DNA of 64,000 bases from Tolypothrix campylonemoides VB511288. Lineage in GTDB: Bacteria; Cyanobacteriota; Cyanobacteriia; Cyanobacteriales; Nostocaceae. Positions 33,189 to 42,319 of the stretch are shown one piece after another. The DNA is taken from positions 594,612 through 658,611 of the forward strand of contig JXCB02000039.1 of NCBI GenBank assembly GCA_000828075.3, read 5' to 3'. The first letter of the stretch is position 1; every line of letters starts with the position of its first letter. The notes under the pieces were generated by a model. It saw only the letters and a program-made list of their open reading frames with translations. It did no database searches and was not told where the DNA came from. Position numbers and translations under genes: made by a program.

Positions 33189-36098
33189 CTAAGCCATCTG
33201 CCTTTGCATCAATTGGGCAAACAGCCCTTGTTGAGAACCTAATTCCTCAAAACTTCCTTGTTGCACGACTCGACCTGCTTGAAGAACATATATGCGGTGA
33301 GCGTTGCGGATAGTGCTGAGGCGGTGAGCGATCGCTATCCGGGTAACTTGCAGCTTTTCCAAACTTTCACTGACAATTGCCTGGGTTCTGTTATCTAAAG
33401 CACTAGTAGCCTCATCGAATAGCAAAATTCGGGGTTTCAATGCCAAAGCGCGAGCAATCAGCAGCCGCTGTCGTTGTCCCCCAGAAAGATTGCCACCTCC
33501 TTCACTAATCACAGTATGCATTTCCATTGGCATGGCTGCAACATCGTCAGCAAATCCAGACATCCGGGCTGCTTCCCAAGCTTCATCTAGTGTAATCTGA
33601 GCACCACCAGCGATATTATCAAAAATGGAAGCTGCTGTCAGTTGACCACCCTGCAAGACGACACCCAATTGTCGGCGCACTGCGTCAACATCTAACCCAG
33701 ACAAGTCTTGACCATCGTAGTAAATGGTACCAGCTTCTGGAGTCTCAAACCCCAATAGTAATCGGAATATAGTCGATTTCCCGCTTCCAGAGCCTCCTAC
33801 CAAGGCAATAAACTCCCCAGGCTGTGCAGAGATACTCACATCATCTAGCGTCAGCGGTCCATCACTCCGGTAGCGGAAAGTAACGTGATCCACAACAATT
33901 CTGCCTATAAGCTTCCCAGGATCGGCTTTGCTAAGATCCACTTCCGGTACGGTTGCCAAAATTGGCTGGGTGCGTTTCCATTGAGGGATAACTTGCAAAA
34001 CTTCAGTAACTGTATTGCTTAAGTCTGTGGTTCCCCTAATAAAGTTGCCAAAGGCTGTGTTGAAAGCTAAAAAAGTGCCAAGGGATAGTCCGATACCTCC
34101 TGAAGTCTTAGCCTCCTCAAGCAAGCTGATGGTAAACCAGAACAGTACTCCAGAAGTCAGTGTAGGCATCACTGTATTGAAAAGTGCAACAAAATCTTCA
34201 ACTTGCTGCGTGCTGAGTTCAAGCTTAACTTGCCGACTGTAGTTTTTACTCCAAGAGGCAAAGGCGCGATCCTCAGCGCCAGCAACATGCAGTTTAGAAA
34301 TCCCATTGATTAACTGCACCGTTTGTCCAAAAATATTTCCCTGCAATTCCAGCAGTGGACGAACCTTGCGGACGAGGAGTGTGCCAGAGAGTGTAGTGAC
34401 AGCGATCGTTACTACAGCGACAGCAACAGCAACTAGAGCTAATTTGAAATTGTAGTAAAACAACTGCCCCAAGTAAAATAATGCGAAGAGACTGCTAATG
34501 AGATTTATCAGCGTCCTGCCACTGAGTTGACGACGGATCGTGCTTACTGAAGAAACGCGGGACTGAAGGTCGCCTGTTGTGTACTGACGAAAAAAAGATA
34601 CAGGCAGATTCAGCAGCCGGTCCCACACAGCAGCCTGAGTAGAAGCGTCACTAGCCGTTTCCATCCGCAGGATAGCAAACCCCTGAGTGAGCTGAAATAG
34701 AGCCGTCCCCAAAGCAGCAACCAGCAGCCCCAGCCCAACTTGCAGCAATAAGCCTCTGTCACTATCTGGAATCGCGTTGTCCATGAGAATTGCAGTTGCT
34801 TGAGGTGTCACCATCCCCAGTAATGTCACGGCAACGCCTGTAATTAAAATGGCAAGCAGTTCCCTTCCACGTCCTTTAAGTGCAAACTGGACTAGATCCC
34901 AAGCTTTGAGTGCTTTATCGGGCAAAGACCGATAAAACATATAGGCAACTGGAGCTAATGTTATAGCTATTTGCTCGTCCACTTTCACGCGAGTCTGCTC
35001 AATGGGGTCAAACATTTCATAGGAAGTTGCAGAAATGCTCAGCAGCGCAACTGGACGGTTATCCTCCTCAGTATAGGCTACCATTGGACCGCAATCTTTT
35101 TCCCACCAGTTGTCCCGTAACAGCACTCGCCGCATCCGGATACGCGAAGCCCGCACAATTGCCTCTAGTGGTTCTTTTACCCGCTTGAGGTTTTCTGAAC
35201 GAGCAGGAGGGCGAATTTTCACACCCATCGCCCTTCCTACCGCACCAGCAGCAACCAACAAAGGTGTACCTTCTAGGAAAAAGTCCCCGTCTTGGTAATT
35301 CAAGGTGGATGCTAGCTCCCCTAGAGCTTCCGCTGTGACTTGACGATTGAGACGTTGGCGATCGCGCAACCGTTGTAGTTCTTCCTGCGCTTCTTGCTCA
35401 TCCAATAGGTAAGTGCAGTGCAAAAGTTGAGTATGAAGTTGGGACAGCCCTGCAAGAATAGTATCTGAGTTGCGGATTTCTGAAGTGGCAACACTAATAA
35501 GCTGAACCCCCTCCACAGCTTCTAGCCACATTCTGTCGTTCACGGGAAAAGTTCCTGCTGTACTTGTCAGGGTAAGTTCCTCAAACCCCATCAAGCGAAC
35601 AGCCCCTTGAGTCAATTGTACCCAACAGACAACACCCGTTTCAGGCTGGAAAGTCTGACCATTGTTCAGAGAAAATCGTGCTTGGAAAGAAGCCCTGACC
35701 TGAATCCCTGGTGTGGCAAAGTGGGAGAGTACAGTACCCAGTTGCTCAAGCCAACCTTCCAAAGCGGCGTTAAGCGAAGCTCTGCCGAAGGCAATCGCCC
35801 TACCATCTGCATTGGCTACTAACTCACTGAAATATTCCTGATTTACTTGTAACAGTTCTGTCTCTCCCATCGGCACTGCCAAAATCAGGCGGTGCTGATT
35901 GCCAGACGCAGCAGCAGTTCCGAAAAGTGCCTCCCCCTGCTTAATACTGAATAGATAACGGCGAGTACCTTCTATAACACCATTTTTAACTGTAACGGCA
36001 AACAACGCCATAGAGCCAGACTGGATCACCCAAACCTTAAAAGGGTCATCCAGAAGTATTGGCTCATTGCCCTTAACTATATAAAGTTGCCCCTGCAT
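33189..36098 (-). CDS. NHLP-type bacteriocin export ABC transporter, permease/ATPase subunit
   Basis: This 969-residue protein has a long N-terminal soluble region (about 1-400) unlike that of ordinary ABC exporters. A six-segment membrane domain (about 410-690) follows, then an ATPase domain with Walker A GGSGSGKST (about 768), signature NLSGGQRQRL (about 873) and Walker B ILLFDEATSALD (about 890). The layout fits the second ABC protein of NHLP/Nif11 leader-peptide export systems. It has no C39 peptidase; that lies in the next gene upstream. It is the last gene of the HlyD-PCAT-ABC transport operon. Confidence 0.9.
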   Translation of the reverse strand: MQGQLYIVKGNEPILLDDPFKVWVIQSGSMALFAVTVKNGVIEGTRRYLFSIKQGEALFGTAAASGNQHRLILAVPMGETELLQVNQEYFSELVANADGRAIAFGRASLNAALEGWLEQLGTVLSHFATPGIQVRASFQARFSLNNGQTFQPETGVVCWVQLTQGAVRLMGFEELTLTSTAGTFPVNDRMWLEAVEGVQLISVATSEIRNSDTILAGLSQLHTQLLHCTYLLDEQEAQEELQRLRDRQRLNRQVTAEALGELASTLNYQDGDFFLEGTPLLVAAGAVGRAMGVKIRPPARSENLKRVKEPLEAIVRASRIRMRRVLLRDNWWEKDCGPMVAYTEEDNRPVALLSISATSYEMFDPIEQTRVKVDEQIAITLAPVAYMFYRSLPDKALKAWDLVQFALKGRGRELLAILITGVAVTLLGMVTPQATAILMDNAIPDSDRGLLLQVGLGLLVAALGTALFQLTQGFAILRMETASDASTQAAVWDRLLNLPVSFFRQYTTGDLQSRVSSVSTIRRQLSGRTLINLISSLFALFYLGQLFYYNFKLALVAVAVAVVTIAVTTLSGTLLVRKVRPLLELQGNIFGQTVQLINGISKLHVAGAEDRAFASWSKNYSRQVKLELSTQQVEDFVALFNTVMPTLTSGVLFWFTISLLEEAKTSGGIGLSLGTFLAFNTAFGNFIRGTTDLSNTVTEVLQVIPQWKRTQPILATVPEVDLSKADPGKLIGRIVVDHVTFRYRSDGPLTLDDVSISAQPGEFIALVGGSGSGKSTIFRLLLGFETPEAGTIYYDGQDLSGLDVDAVRRQLGVVLQGGQLTAASIFDNIAGGAQITLDEAWEAARMSGFADDVAAMPMEMHTVISEGGGNLSGGQRQRLLIARALALKPRILLFDEATSALDNRTQAIVSESLEKLQVTRIAIAHRLSTIRNAHRIYVLQAGRVVQQGSFEELGSQQGLFAQLMQRQMA

Positions 36099-36231
36099 TG
36101 TCGGTTTGCTCCAATTAAAAATTATTTTTTTGAATTTTGTGCCTCCTCCGGAGGAGTTTCACGCTCCGCGTAGCGTGTCCGTTCGCGTAGCGTGCCCGAA
36201 GGGCTTAGGACATATTTTGAATTTTGAATTT

Positions 36232-38508
36232 TTAGAGCGCTTCGCCTTCCGTGCGGATCAACCGCGAGTACACACCTTCAACTTGCCACAATTCTTGGTG
36301 AGTGCCTCGTTGTACCACCTTTCCGCGTTCCAAGACGATAATTTCATCACAGTCCCGAATCGTGCTTAATCGGTGTGCGACAATAATGCAGGTGCATCCG
36401 CGTCGCCGGAGATTCTCGTCAATGATTTTTTCCGTCTCCGCATCCAGAGCGCTAGTAGCTTCATCCATGATGAGTATAGAGGGGTTGTTCACAAAAGCAC
36501 GAGCAATTTCCAGTCGTTGTCGCTGACCTCCACTTAAATTAGCAGCACCTTCTATCAGTTCTGCATCGAATCCCCCAGACATTGAGAGAACCACATCGGC
36601 GATCGCTGCATCTTCACAAGCCCGTATCAGGTTTTTGTCTGATATAGTGGCATCCCAAAGGGTCAAATTGTCCCTCACAGTTCCGCCAAACAGCAGAATA
36701 TCCTGTTCCACCATTGCGACAGAGTTAGTAAGTAGCTGGTGGGGAATCTGCTCTCTAGGTTTACCATCAAAGAGAATTTCTCCCGCCCAAGCTTCATAAA
36801 GCCCGCTGACGATTTTAGCAACAGTAGACTTACCAGAACCGCTCCCACCTACCAACGCTACTCGCTGTCCGGGTTTAATTGAGAGATTAAAGTTTTCAAT
36901 TAGGGGGGGGTCTAGGCGACTATAGCCAAATGTGATGTTTCGCAATTCGACATAGCCCTGTAATCTCGGCAGAAGAGATGAGGAAGATGAGGAGGATGAG
37001 GAAGATGAGGAGGATGTTACTGCCCCATCTGCGCTGCTCCTCTTCTCTAGTTGCGAATCTATCGGGTTGTCCAGCACATCATCCAGGCGAATCAAATTGC
37101 CTTCTAGTTCTTGGAGGGTAGTGCCAAAGTTGACGAGATTGTTCACAGGCTCTTGGAAGCTGTGCATCAGACCTTGAAAGGCTACGAGCATCCCGATGCT
37201 CAGGTGTCCATCCATCACCCGTAAACCGCCTACAACCAACAAGAGCATCGAAGAAAGGGCGGATAGGAGGGTAGGTAAGACTGAAAATGTCTGATTTGTT
37301 ACCCCTAGCTCCTGCTGAGAATTGATAGCCTTGGTGTAGTAACCTGACCACCGAGAAAAGAAATCTGACTCTAACCCAGATGCTTTAAGTGTTTCTATAC
37401 TTTGAAGAGCGGCGATCGACGCGCCAGCAGCTTTACCATACTCTTGTATCAATCGTTGATTAGCGTCTACGCGTTGACGCGAAATCCACTGTAACGTTAA
37501 AACATTCACGGCAGCAAAACTGACCACAATCAATGTCAGTACCCAGTCATACTGGCACATAACTAGGGCGTAAAAAATGACCATGACCGCATCGATGACA
37601 GTAGTCGCCAACTTTCCCGAAAGGACATCAGCAACTTCGTCGTTGAGAGTGGTGCGGTTAGTAATTTCTCCGGCAAAGCGTTGGGCGTAAAAACCAACAG
37701 GTAAACGCAGGATGTGCCAGAGAAAACGGCTGGACATCCCGACAGCTAGCTTAGTTTTCAGACGGCGCAGGTAGCGTAACCGCAGTAGCGTTAACCACCC
37801 TTGGAGTACGGTTGCGATCGCCATTGCCAAAAGCAGTGGACGCAGCCAGTGCTGCCGTTGCTCAACCAAGATGTCGTCTACAAACACTTGGCTAAATACG
37901 GGTACCGCCAGCCCGACAACGGTTAAGAAAAAACCCGCAATCATACAGTAAACTAAAGCACCAGCAGCGCCCTGTAGCCGTTCCCACAGCGCTGTTAACA
38001 TACTGGGTTTGCGACCACCTTTGGTGAACTCGGTACCTGGTTCCATCACCAGCACCACTCCGGTATACCCCTCGTCAAATTCTTGTTGGGATACAGTACG
38101 CGGTCCTGTGGCGGGGTCATTGAGATAAACCCGTTCTTTGCCAAATCCCTCCACAACTAGGAAGTGGTTGAAGTTCCAGAAGACTATATAAGGAGGGCGC
38201 AAATCTTGCAGTTGCTTCAGTTCTTTTTTAAAACCTTTCGCCTGGAGTCCATAGCTTCTGGCAGCTTTCAGCACATTAGACGCCTTGCTGCCATCGCGGG
38301 AAACACCGCATTCTCGACGCAGTTCTGGCAGTGGTACAATCCGTTTGTAGTAACCCAGAATAATTCCCAAAGCAGCAGCACCACATTCAACTGCCTCCAT
38401 TTGTAGGAGAGTGGGGGTTTTTACCCGCATACCTCGACTTTGCAGCAGTTTTTGCAAGTGCTGCAAAGGATTAATAGGTGTTACCAAAGTCGGATTAGTT
38501 GATACCAC
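36232..38508 (-). CDS. NHLP-type peptidase-containing ABC transporter (PCAT)
   Basis: The 758-residue protein begins with a C39 peptidase: Cys42 in AVECGAAALG, His115 in FNHFLVVEG and Asp131 in LNDPATGPR. It cleaves leaders after Gly-Gly. A six-helix membrane domain follows (about 165-450). Next comes a 13-serine linker encoded by an 18-bp repeat (36977-37016), then the ATPase with GGSGSGKST and NLSGGQRQRLE. It would process and export the GG-leader peptides encoded at 50.3-56.5 kb. It overlaps the HlyD gene by 14 bases. The serine run length may vary between strains. Confidence 0.95.
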   Translation of the reverse strand: MVSTNPTLVTPINPLQHLQKLLQSRGMRVKTPTLLQMEAVECGAAALGIILGYYKRIVPLPELRRECGVSRDGSKASNVLKAARSYGLQAKGFKKELKQLQDLRPPYIVFWNFNHFLVVEGFGKERVYLNDPATGPRTVSQQEFDEGYTGVVLVMEPGTEFTKGGRKPSMLTALWERLQGAAGALVYCMIAGFFLTVVGLAVPVFSQVFVDDILVEQRQHWLRPLLLAMAIATVLQGWLTLLRLRYLRRLKTKLAVGMSSRFLWHILRLPVGFYAQRFAGEITNRTTLNDEVADVLSGKLATTVIDAVMVIFYALVMCQYDWVLTLIVVSFAAVNVLTLQWISRQRVDANQRLIQEYGKAAGASIAALQSIETLKASGLESDFFSRWSGYYTKAINSQQELGVTNQTFSVLPTLLSALSSMLLLVVGGLRVMDGHLSIGMLVAFQGLMHSFQEPVNNLVNFGTTLQELEGNLIRLDDVLDNPIDSQLEKRSSADGAVTSSSSSSSSSSSSSLLPRLQGYVELRNITFGYSRLDPPLIENFNLSIKPGQRVALVGGSGSGKSTVAKIVSGLYEAWAGEILFDGKPREQIPHQLLTNSVAMVEQDILLFGGTVRDNLTLWDATISDKNLIRACEDAAIADVVLSMSGGFDAELIEGAANLSGGQRQRLEIARAFVNNPSILIMDEATSALDAETEKIIDENLRRRGCTCIIVAHRLSTIRDCDEIIVLERGKVVQRGTHQELWQVEGVYSRLIRTEGEAL

Positions 38509-39940
38509 TGACAGACCTCAAGATAGGTAAAACGAAGGTGATGGGAGCGCGTTCTTCCACCTTGACTCGAACAACAGTGGTAGTTCCAGAAGAGATTTTC
38601 AGTTGTGGTCCGGTGGAAGAAGACCACTTGTAGCCGCTGTGGGTCGTGGAATCTGGCTCTAGATCAGCGAATACTTGCATAACTCCCTCCTGCTTTTCAC
38701 CCACCAAACCTGCGACCACTTCTGGATTACCCACCACACTAGCGGCTGCTTCTCTTGTAATTGGAAATGGTGAGACAATCGTGACAGTACCCACAATACC
38801 GCCAAAGCGTTCCCGCTTGACAGTTTGGGGGGTAATTTGGATCGTCATACCCGGTTGAATTTTCTTACCCTCCGCAACCGGAAAATAAGTTATACCAACC
38901 AGCTTGCTTGATGAATTCTCCTCATTTATGCTCCCCAAGCGGGTTCCCGCATTGATGACCTGTCCGGGAGTCACAGTGAGTTCTAGAACGCGTCCATTGT
39001 GTTGACTGATAATTTGGCTGTTATTACCTAGTTGCTGTTCGAGTTTGGCAATCTCTCGTTTGACTTCTTGAATCTCGTTTTTCCGGGTCGTTGAAGTTTG
39101 TAGATCCTGTTGAGCGAGATTGGCTTCCTTGCTTTTCTGTTCTTGCAACTGAGCCTGGATGTTTTTGATTTCGTTCAGGTTCGAGAGGTATTGCTGTTGT
39201 GCATCTGCTTCTTTAACATCGAGTTGCTTCAACTGAGATTCAGCTTCATCAATGTTTACGCGGGCATCGTCATATTGCTGCCGTGCTTGTAGTACAGTAT
39301 CATCGGCAACCGCTCCCTGTTTGAATAGCATCTGGCGGTTGTCCAATCTCTTTTTATAAGTAGGAAGCAGCCCCCGGAGTGTTTGCAAGCGTTGTTGTAA
39401 GTTCTGACGCTCGCGCCCTATTGACACAAGCCCTTTCTCCCTCAGGATAGGTGTCAAATCCTGCACAATCTTTAGTCTTTGCTCAAGAGTGAGGCGTTGT
39501 TCTTGGATTGCTTTTGTGTCAAGCTGCTGACGCTGCACTTGGAGCGAGCTAGCGTTACGATCCTGCTCCTCTAGTTGGACTAGTTTGGCGCGTGCTAATT
39601 GTAGCTGCTTGCGTAGGTCAACCTGGTCAACTGTCGCCAGTACGTCTCCCTTCTTGACGACATCCCCAACATTGACATTTAGAGTCAGTAATTGCCCTGC
39701 GCTTTTTGAGTGCAGCGGTACAACTGTGCGTGGATAAATCAATGCCCCTCGACCTTCGACAGTGATGGGGATACGTCCATAAATACTCCAGACTATAGCA
39801 ACTGCCACCAAGGAACCTAAGGCGGTTAGAGGTAGCCAACTTTTAGGACTAACCACGTGCATCAGCTGGTCTAGTCTTTCAGGGGAAGATAAACGCTCGA
39901 TTGATTCTTTTCGGAATAGGCTGCGCTTTTGGTCTAACAT
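38495..39940 (-). CDS. NHLP-system HlyD-family secretion protein
   Basis: The 481-residue adaptor has one membrane segment (about 35-52, WLPLTALGSLVAVAIVWSIY), lipoyl-like halves and a long coiled-coil hairpin (about 105-300, very rich in Gln and Leu). A C-terminal beta-domain ends in VRVKVEERAPITFVLPILR. It would connect the two ABC proteins to an outer-membrane channel; no TolC gene is in the window. It is the first gene of the export operon and has the 46-bp shared element upstream at 40072-40117. Confidence 0.92.
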   Translation of the reverse strand: MLDQKRSLFRKESIERLSSPERLDQLMHVVSPKSWLPLTALGSLVAVAIVWSIYGRIPITVEGRGALIYPRTVVPLHSKSAGQLLTLNVNVGDVVKKGDVLATVDQVDLRKQLQLARAKLVQLEEQDRNASSLQVQRQQLDTKAIQEQRLTLEQRLKIVQDLTPILREKGLVSIGRERQNLQQRLQTLRGLLPTYKKRLDNRQMLFKQGAVADDTVLQARQQYDDARVNIDEAESQLKQLDVKEADAQQQYLSNLNEIKNIQAQLQEQKSKEANLAQQDLQTSTTRKNEIQEVKREIAKLEQQLGNNSQIISQHNGRVLELTVTPGQVINAGTRLGSINEENSSSKLVGITYFPVAEGKKIQPGMTIQITPQTVKRERFGGIVGTVTIVSPFPITREAAASVVGNPEVVAGLVGEKQEGVMQVFADLEPDSTTHSGYKWSSSTGPQLKISSGTTTVVRVKVEERAPITFVLPILRSVSGIN

Positions 39941-40071
39941 TTAAAGTGCTTTGGCAATAACTTAGGTTAGGTTATAAGATTTACCCTGTTCTGAGCTTCT
40001 TAAATAAGTCCAATTGTTTGAACAGAGATTTAGATTTATACTTTGTAGATTAGAAAGTGCGTGACTCAGTT

Positions 40072-40117
40072 ACAATGCACAATCTTCTGGTAAAAATCAC
40101 AATTTTTTATGTACTGC
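40072..40117 (-). promoter_or_regulatory. Shared 46-bp upstream element, copy 1 (export operon)
   Basis: Written on the plus strand it runs from ACAATGCACAATCTT through AATCACAATTTTTT to ACTGC, about 130 bases upstream of the HlyD start. It aligns without gaps to the copies at 51066, 51803 and 63120. The best conserved parts are CACAAT, the block TCACAATTTTT, and CTGC at the right end. Confidence 0.7.
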
Positions 40118-40186
40118 TATACAATCTGTGCTAATCTAAAAGTGGTTATATCTTTTGATATCACAACATGATTGCTAGTAGTGAAT

Positions 40187-40441
40187 ATGGAACGTGAAGC
40201 AGTCACAATCCGGTTTCCTATTCCTCTGCTCAAACAAGCAAAACAGCTTAAAGATGGTGGGGAGTCATTCAATGAACTTGTGGTTGAAGCAGTGGAACGA
40301 GAGGTCAAACGACGACAGGCTATTGCTACCCATCAGAGCATCCTAAAAAGACGTGCCGAAATTAAGGCTAGAACTGGCGTACACCCAAATGCTAATGCTC
40401 TAATTCGTAGCCTCCGAGAAGGGGATATGCGAAGTGAATAA
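40187..40441 (+). CDS. VapB-like antitoxin
   Basis: The 84-residue protein, from ATG 40187, begins MEREAVTIRFPIPLLKQAKQ, a ribbon-helix-helix style DNA-binding start. A charged helical region for toxin binding follows. It overlaps the PIN toxin gene by eight bases. An upstream TTG would add five residues. It would repress its own operon and neutralise the toxin. It is oriented opposite to the RiPP genes around it. Confidence 0.75.
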   Translation: MEREAVTIRFPIPLLKQAKQLKDGGESFNELVVEAVEREVKRRQAIATHQSILKRRAEIKARTGVHPNANALIRSLREGDMRSE

Positions 40442-40862
40442 AGTCCTATGTTTAGATACAAGCGTTCTCATTCCCTATCTTGTGCCTGATGAATATGAAC
40501 CATTAGCAGATAGCCTAGTACTGGAAGCAGTTGTGGGAAATGCACGTTTAGTTGCTCCAGCTTTTGCGTGGGCAGAAGTAGGCTCAGTTTTACGTAAGAA
40601 AGTCAGGATGGGTTTACTGACAAAAGAGGAAGCCGAAGGCTGTTATCAAGATTTTTGCAATTTACCGATAGACTACATCAATGAGGAGTTACTCAGAGTC
40701 AGAGCCTGGGAGATTGCAGAGCAATATCAACTATCAACGCTCTACGATGCTGCATTTTTAGCTTGTGCTGAGAGCCAAAAAGCTGATTTCTGGACGGCTG
40801 ACAAGGTGCTAATAAGTACATTATCGCCACTACCAGTTTATGTAAATAAACTAGGAGTTTAA
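40434..40862 (+). CDS. PIN-domain ribonuclease toxin (VapC-like)
   Basis: The 142-residue protein has the PIN acidic residues in VLCLDTSVLIPYL, in the Glu of FAWAEVGSVLRKK and in STLYDAAFLACAE, then DFWTADKVL. The family cleaves RNA with magnesium. The start is GTG 40434 inside the antitoxin gene, which is normal for coupled vapBC pairs. The module sits inside the RiPP locus between export and biosynthetic genes and may help keep the region from being lost. Confidence 0.88.
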   Translation: MNKVLCLDTSVLIPYLVPDEYEPLADSLVLEAVVGNARLVAPAFAWAEVGSVLRKKVRMGLLTKEEAEGCYQDFCNLPIDYINEELLRVRAWEIAEQYQLSTLYDAAFLACAESQKADFWTADKVLISTLSPLPVYVNKLGV

Positions 40863-41087
40863 TCAGCGTAGCCCAACAGCTTGGGATATTCTGTTGGTAC
40901 CACCAATACCAATTTATTGTATATTTTATCTGAAACTCAGTGGGTTTTGTCAGTGAATTTGGCGAAACAGGTGGCAGAAATGACCGCTTCGGCGATCGCA
41001 TAGCGGCGGCTTCCGCATCGCCTACTACCACCTTTAATTCACCACTTCGTAAATCTGCACATCTGGTGCTTGACAATCCAGAGAAAT

Positions 41088-42182
41088 TCAACTGACTCTT
41101 AAGCGTCTCTGCATCCAATCAAATCTAGTTCCAGCCAGCGCCAAACCATCTAAAACACTCACATCCAGTTCATCCTCATATTCAACATTTTCCCCCAATG
41201 GTTGACCTTTGCTATAAACCCGCCTACCATAACCAAGGCTGCTGAGCATTCCTTGCAATCTATGTGAAAGCAAAGTTGCAATCACTCGATAAAAGCGGGA
41301 TGCAAAACCGACATCCTGCAACAATTTTGCTGCTAGTTGCTGTCGGGAAATCGACAACACAAATGAGTCTTCAAGAGTTTTGACCGTTGCAGAGGGTAAA
41401 CGACCATCGATAAAGGGTGTTTCTCCCACGATTTCGCCTTTGGATAATCTTGCTATCTCAAAACCAGAAAATTCATCACCTTCTATAGCTGCAAAAGCAC
41501 GAGTCAAGGGATTGCGCGAGTCACCAGAAACAGACAGAGACATTGTTCCACCAAGTAGAATATACAGCGCATCCACAACTCCTCCTTCATGGATGAGTAC
41601 GGTGTGAGCAGGAATTCTTTGCTGAGTTCCACAAGCCATTATCCAATCGATGTCACTGTCATGCAATTCGCTCAAAATAAACAGTACGTCCTTTAGGGAT
41701 TGACTTTGAGCAAAGTTGCTACGACCAAACCGATTGATGATGCTTTGTAGTCTGTCTGAAAATAGAATAGCGATCGCCCGATAAAAGCGTGAAGCAAAAC
41801 CTACATCCTGCTGTAATTTTGCTGCCAAATGGTGCTCGGGAATTGACATCACCAGCGACTTTTCAGTAGCCTTAACCGTAGTGGCGGATGGGCGGACACC
41901 CACAAAGGGAATTTCTCCAACTACCTCACCACTGGACAACCGAGCAATTTCCCGTCCTGAAGTTTCACCACCCTCTATGGCTGCAAAAGCACGAGCCAGA
42001 GGATTGTTGTCAGTACCAGAGACGGTAACTGTTAAATTTCCATCCAGTAGGATATGTAGGCTATCGGTAGCTTTCCCTGGGTGAACGAGTACAGTACCAG
42101 GTGCTATTTCTCGCCGGCGACCTGTAGCAATCATCCAATCGATGTCACTGTTACTCAATTCTTGTAGTAGAACTTCTGTCAT
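41088..42182 (-). CDS. Protein with two cyclic-nucleotide-binding domains
   Basis: The 364-residue protein is a tandem of two CAP-type effector domains (about 5-150 and 165-310). Both contain the sequence pattern GR..EIAPGTVLVHPGK / G..QRIPAHTVLIHEGG and the phosphate-binding-cassette region with GE(I/T)PF(V/I)....SATVK. No helix-turn-helix follows, so it is a sensor or scaffold and not a Crp-like repressor. Cyclic-nucleotide domains are recurrent neighbours of NHLP export genes. GAGGT precedes the ATG. It is the last gene of the long minus-strand set. Confidence 0.85.
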   Translation of the reverse strand: MTEVLLQELSNSDIDWMIATGRRREIAPGTVLVHPGKATDSLHILLDGNLTVTVSGTDNNPLARAFAAIEGGETSGREIARLSSGEVVGEIPFVGVRPSATTVKATEKSLVMSIPEHHLAAKLQQDVGFASRFYRAIAILFSDRLQSIINRFGRSNFAQSQSLKDVLFILSELHDSDIDWIMACGTQQRIPAHTVLIHEGGVVDALYILLGGTMSLSVSGDSRNPLTRAFAAIEGDEFSGFEIARLSKGEIVGETPFIDGRLPSATVKTLEDSFVLSISRQQLAAKLLQDVGFASRFYRVIATLLSHRLQGMLSSLGYGRRVYSKGQPLGENVEYEDELDVSVLDGLALAGTRFDWMQRRLRVS

Positions 42183-42319
42183 AACTCATACCTCTAACAG
42201 GATGCGTGAATTTTGAACCACAGATGGACGCAGATAATTTTGGTTGTATCTGCGTGTATTCGCGTATATGAGCAGTTGTCATTTTCGATTGCCAGATACA
42301 GTGCCAAGCTTTGATAGCT

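Noticed and set aside
41380..42084. Two similar plus-strand frames opposite the double cNMP gene
   Set aside because: Their mutual similarity simply reflects the internal duplication of the real gene on the other strand.
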